DNA of 9,212 nucleotides from JACCXJ01 sp052387115 (GTDB lineage Bacteria; Pseudomonadota; Gammaproteobacteria; JACCXJ01), in contig JBQTJM010000156.1 of NCBI GenBank assembly GCA_052387115.1, positions 1 to 9,212 on the forward strand. Reading direction: 5' to 3'. Both the position numbers and the translations under genes were made by a program. Positions 6,254-9,212 of this stretch are shown here, one piece after another; within the stretch, counting starts at the first letter, position 1; the number at the start of each line of letters is the position of its first letter. The notes beneath the pieces are model-generated. The model searched no databases. It was not told where the DNA came from and saw only the letters and a list, made by a program, of their open reading frames with translations.

Positions 6254-6281
6254 GTAGGCTTTCGAGTTTGAGTTGTTGCGT

Positions 6282-8174
6282 ATGAACAAATCCTACCCCC
6301 GCCTGAGCACCATCGAGTCCCCCCAGGACCTCCGGGGCCTGCCGGAATCGGAGCTCATGGCGCTCGCCGAGGAGCTGCGCGGCTTCCTCCTGGACTCGGT
6401 GAGCCAGAGCGGCGGCCACTTCGCCGCGGGGCTCGGGACGGTGGAGCTGACCATCGCCCTGCACTATGTCCTCAACACCCCCGAGGACCGGCTGGTGTGG
6501 GATGTGGGGCATCAGGCCTACCCCCACAAGGTCCTCACCGGGCGCCGCGACCGGATGCCGACCATCCGCCAGTGGGGCGGGCTGGCGCCGTTTCCCAAGC
6601 GCGACGAGAGCCCCTGCGATACCTTCGGCGTCGGGCATTCGAGCACCTCCATCAGCGCCGCGCTGGGGATGGCGATCGCGGCCCGGCGCGAGGGCCGGGG
6701 CCGCAAGGCCGTGGCCGTCATCGGCGACGGCGGGATCACCGCCGGGCTGGCCTTCGAGGCCATGAACCACGCCGGGGACCTCGCCATCGACCTGCTGGTG
6801 ATCCTGAACGACAACGACATGTCCATCTCGCCCAATGTCGGCGCGCTGTCGAACCGCATCGCCCAGGTGCTGTCGGGCCGGCTGTACACCTCCGTGAAGC
6901 AGGGCAGCAAGAAGGTCCTCTCCATCATGCCGCCGGTCTGGGAGTTGGCGCGTCGCGCCGAGGAGCATGTCAAGGGCCTGATCATCCCCGGGACCCTGTT
7001 CGAGGAGCTGGGCTTCAACTACATCGGCCCGATCGACGGGCACGATCTGCCGACCCTCCTCGGCACCATCCGCAACGTGAGCCAGATGCCGGGGCCGCAG
7101 CTCCTGCACGTCATCACCAAGAAGGGCAAGGGTTACGCGCCGGCCGAGGCCGATCCGGTCAAGTATCACGGCGTGACCCCATTCGACCCGGAGCGCGGCA
7201 TCGTCGCCAGCAAGGCGCCGAGCAAGCCGACCTACACCAAGGTGTTCGGCGATTGGGTCTGCGATATGGCGGCTCTGGACCCGCGCCTGGTCGCGATCAC
7301 CCCGGCGATGCGGGAGGGATCGGGCCTGGTACGCTTCCAGAAGGACTTCCCGGATCGTTACTTCGATGTCGCGATCGCCGAGCAACACAGCGTAACGGTC
7401 GCGGCCGGCATGGCCTGCGAGGGCCAGAAACCGGTAGTGGCGATCTACTCGACCTTCCTGCAGCGGGCCTATGACCAGGTCATCCACGACGTCGTCAACC
7501 AGAAGCTGCCGGTCTTGTTCGCCATCGACCGGGCCGGGCTGGTGGGCGCCGACGGGCCCACACACAACGGCAGCTACGATCTCACCTTCCTGCGCTGCCT
7601 GCCCCATATGGTGGTGATGGCACCGGCCGACGAGAACGAGTGCCGGCAGATGCTGTACACGGGGTTCATGCTCGATGGACCGGCAGCGGTCCGGTACCCG
7701 CGCGGCGAAGGACCCGGGGTCGCGGTGAGCACCACGATGACGGCCCTTCCCCTCGGCAAGGCGGAGCTGCGGCGCGAGGGGCACGGGATCGCCCTCCTGG
7801 CCTTCGGCACCATGCTGGCCCCGGCGTTGGCGTCGGCCGAGGTGCTCGATGCCACGGTCGTCAACATGCGCTTCGTGAGACCTCTGGACGAGGACATGCT
7901 CCAGAAGCTCGCGGGATCCCACGACCTCCTGGTCACGGTCGAGGAAAACGTCGTAGCGGGCGGCGCCGGGAGCGGCGTCGCGGAGGCCTTGGCGGCCGGC
8001 GGCTGCCACACCCCCGTGGTCCACTACGGCCTGCCCGACCGCCTCATCCAGCACGGCACCCGCGAGGAGATGCTGGTCGATGCCGGTCTGACGAGCGAGG
8101 GCCTCTCGGCGTTCCTGCGTGGGCTGGGTCGCCACGAGCGCCGGGCGGTCCCGAAGACCGCGCGGGCGTCGTAG
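6282..8174 (+). CDS. dxs: 1-deoxy-D-xylulose-5-phosphate synthase
   Basis: A 630-residue thiamine-diphosphate enzyme, close to the usual 620. It condenses pyruvate and glyceraldehyde 3-phosphate to DXP, the entry step of the MEP isoprenoid pathway in the cytosol. Domain I holds SGGHFAAGLGTVELT (43-57), DVGHQAYPHK (74-83), GVGHSSTSISAALG (116-129) and the ThDP motif GDGGITAG (148-155) with NDNDMSIS (176-183). Domain II carries the catalytic Glu in AEQHSVTVAAGMA (366-378) and DRAGLVGADGPTHNGSYD (416-433). A C-terminal transketolase domain follows, with VNMRFVRPLDED and TVEENVVAGGAGSGV. The ATG at 6282 is preferred; the TTGs at 6273 and 6276 add only three residues, and no start has a clear ribosome binding site. 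Divergence from hpnH and the frequent presence of dxs in hopanoid clusters suggest it supplies precursor for hopanoids. Whether it is the only dxs in the genome cannot be told. Confidence 0.97.
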   Translation: MNKSYPRLSTIESPQDLRGLPESELMALAEELRGFLLDSVSQSGGHFAAGLGTVELTIALHYVLNTPEDRLVWDVGHQAYPHKVLTGRRDRMPTIRQWGGLAPFPKRDESPCDTFGVGHSSTSISAALGMAIAARREGRGRKAVAVIGDGGITAGLAFEAMNHAGDLAIDLLVILNDNDMSISPNVGALSNRIAQVLSGRLYTSVKQGSKKVLSIMPPVWELARRAEEHVKGLIIPGTLFEELGFNYIGPIDGHDLPTLLGTIRNVSQMPGPQLLHVITKKGKGYAPAEADPVKYHGVTPFDPERGIVASKAPSKPTYTKVFGDWVCDMAALDPRLVAITPAMREGSGLVRFQKDFPDRYFDVAIAEQHSVTVAAGMACEGQKPVVAIYSTFLQRAYDQVIHDVVNQKLPVLFAIDRAGLVGADGPTHNGSYDLTFLRCLPHMVVMAPADENECRQMLYTGFMLDGPAAVRYPRGEGPGVAVSTTMTALPLGKAELRREGHGIALLAFGTMLAPALASAEVLDATVVNMRFVRPLDEDMLQKLAGSHDLLVTVEENVVAGGAGSGVAEALAAGGCHTPVVHYGLPDRLIQHGTREEMLVDAGLTSEGLSAFLRGLGRHERRAVPKTARAS

Positions 8175-8193
8175 TCAACCAACAACGCGTTCG

Positions 8194-8200
8194 AAAGGAG
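8194..8200 (+). promoter_or_regulatory. Strong ribosome binding site of the lipase gene
   Basis: AAAGGAG lies eight bases before the ATG at 8209, near-ideal spacing. It is clearer than the site of any other gene here except hpnH, and it fixes the lipase start. Confidence 0.75.
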
Positions 8201-8208
8201 TGCACCTC

Positions 8209-9212
8209 ATGGCCTGTCCAGAAACGGCGCCGTTTGCGCTTACCCAACTCACCGAGCCCCAGCAGTATGCCTCGCCGACCGCCTTGCCGCCTGGCTTCCA
8301 TGCGAGCATCGCGCTCTTGCTCGGGAACTGCTGTAACCTGACCTATACCCAGTTCGCCAACGGCACCACGACGCTGAGCACGGCCGAGTTGCAGGGCTTG
8401 GGGTCTGGGAATACTTTTACGCAGCTCGCGGGTTTCACCGTCTCCGAGTCCATCGTCGCGGGGGCGGAGATAGGAACAAGCGGCGAATATGTAACGGTCC
8501 CGGTAGGGTTTGCCCTGAGCGGCGCCATGACCCTCGGCGGTCCCAAGATGAACATCATCGCGCTGCGGGGCACGCAGACCTATAACGAATGGATCAATGA
8601 TATCGAGGCAGTGCCGACGCCCTTCCACGTCGGCAACAACAACGGCAACTACTATTGGAACGCGGAGTTTGCTCCTTTAGGCTTGGTGCACGGCGGTTTC
8701 TACAATGTCTACAACCAGGGAACGGACGGCGCGCAGCCCACGAAGATCGACCACGAGGTCGATCTGAAGGCCGAGTACACACGACCCGCCGGCTCGATCG
8801 CCGAGCAGATCGCGACCTTATTGGCGAGCCCTACATTGGATGCGGCCCTACCGCTGTACGTCACCGGGCATAGCCTCGGCGCGGGCTTGGCCATACTGTG
8901 CGCCATGGACATAGGGACCAACTTCCCTAAAGGCTTTCCCGCGGGCGGCTTGGCGATGTACAACCTCGCCGGCCCTCTGGTCGCCGCCGGGTTGTCCGCG
9001 TTCAACACCAGCCTTCTGAGCGTCGATCCCAGCGTCTTCGTAAACGCTTACAGCAGTGCGGTGGCCAACAGCTACCGTATCGTGAACAGCCCGGATATCG
9101 TGCCCATCTCACCACCCGCTTGCGTGGGACTCGGTAGCGAGCTGATCATCCAGTTCGCACACGTGACAGCCACCCCCGTCGCATACTGTGCCCAGATGGG
9201 CTCTATCGGCGC
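8209..9212 (+). CDS. Class 3 lipase (alpha/beta hydrolase), C-terminal end beyond the window
   Basis: An open frame of 334 codons runs uninterrupted off the right edge. It matches the Lipase_3 family (triacylglycerol-type esterases). Visible motifs are IIALRGTQTYNEWINDIEA (116-134), matching the oxyanion-side RGT...W..D block; VHGGFYNVY (160-168), matching the H-GF block; the nucleophile elbow GHSLGAGLA (220-228, Ser222); NSPDIVP (293-299) with the likely catalytic Asp296; and FAHV (316-319). The catalytic His normally lies some 50 residues after the Asp and so would fall beyond the window. The N-terminus (MACPETAPFALTQ) has no signal peptide or membrane segment, so a cytosolic location or a non-Sec export route is possible. 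It lies 34 bp after dxs with its own strong ribosome binding site and may be cotranscribed. Codons such as ATA, GTA, ACA, TTA and CTA appear more often than in dxs, hinting at a different history. The natural substrate is unknown. Confidence 0.85.
   Translation, partial: MACPETAPFALTQLTEPQQYASPTALPPGFHASIALLLGNCCNLTYTQFANGTTTLSTAELQGLGSGNTFTQLAGFTVSESIVAGAEIGTSGEYVTVPVGFALSGAMTLGGPKMNIIALRGTQTYNEWINDIEAVPTPFHVGNNNGNYYWNAEFAPLGLVHGGFYNVYNQGTDGAQPTKIDHEVDLKAEYTRPAGSIAEQIATLLASPTLDAALPLYVTGHSLGAGLAILCAMDIGTNFPKGFPAGGLAMYNLAGPLVAAGLSAFNTSLLSVDPSVFVNAYSSAVANSYRIVNSPDIVPISPPACVGLGSELIIQFAHVTATPVAYCAQMGSIG

Noticed and set aside
6045..8135. 696-residue minus-strand open frame opposite dxs
   Set aside because: Long antisense frames are expected opposite a GC-rich gene. 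The translation is rich in His, Arg, Asp and Gly with no recognisable domain, while the plus strand is an unambiguous dxs.

Overview
The window comes from a GC-rich proteobacterium, most likely a gammaproteobacterium (inference). The signs are hopanoid genes next to a Gram-negative outer-membrane lipid-transport lipoprotein, the MEP-pathway gene dxs, and a REP-associated transposase with REP-like palindromes. There are no rRNA genes, complete tRNAs, CRISPR arrays or phage genes.

Layout. Positions 1-82 hold the N-terminal end of a REP-associated (RAYT, Y1-type) transposase on the minus strand. Upstream of it, 83-306 contains a tandem 26-bp repeat, a REP-like palindrome and the 3' part of a tRNA-Thr(CGU), which looks like an integration scar. 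A PLP-dependent group II amino-acid decarboxylase follows (270-1775, minus); its last 11 codons and stop lie inside the tRNA fragment. Immediately upstream of it is a 47-codon remnant of the start of wecB (UDP-GlcNAc 2-epimerase). About 200 bp of GC-rich DNA without a recognisable gene (1916-2122) separates this from the core of the window.

The core is a hopanoid and outer-membrane lipid locus. On the minus strand, in transcription order, it contains hpnH (radical SAM adenosylhopane synthase), hpnB (hopanoid-associated glycosyltransferase), hpnM (periplasmic MlaC-like protein) and mlaA/vacJ (outer-membrane lipoprotein). Diverging from hpnH is dxs, which makes the first committed MEP-pathway intermediate and so feeds isoprenoid precursors towards squalene and hopanoids. 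The likely logic is that Dxs supplies precursor, HpnH extends the hopene skeleton, HpnB may glycosylate or otherwise modify it, and HpnM and MlaA handle lipid traffic between the membranes. Squalene-hopene cyclase and squalene synthase genes are not in the window.

Starting 34 bp after dxs is an open reading frame that runs off the right edge (8209 to the end). It encodes a class 3 lipase with GHSLG and NSPDIVP motifs. It has a strong ribosome binding site, no obvious signal peptide, and more A/T-ending codons than dxs.

I did not find a convincing undescribed system. The most interesting points are the tRNA-derived tail on the decarboxylase, the transposase/repeat/tRNA cluster, the wecB relic, the pairing of hpnM with mlaA, and the lipase next to dxs.
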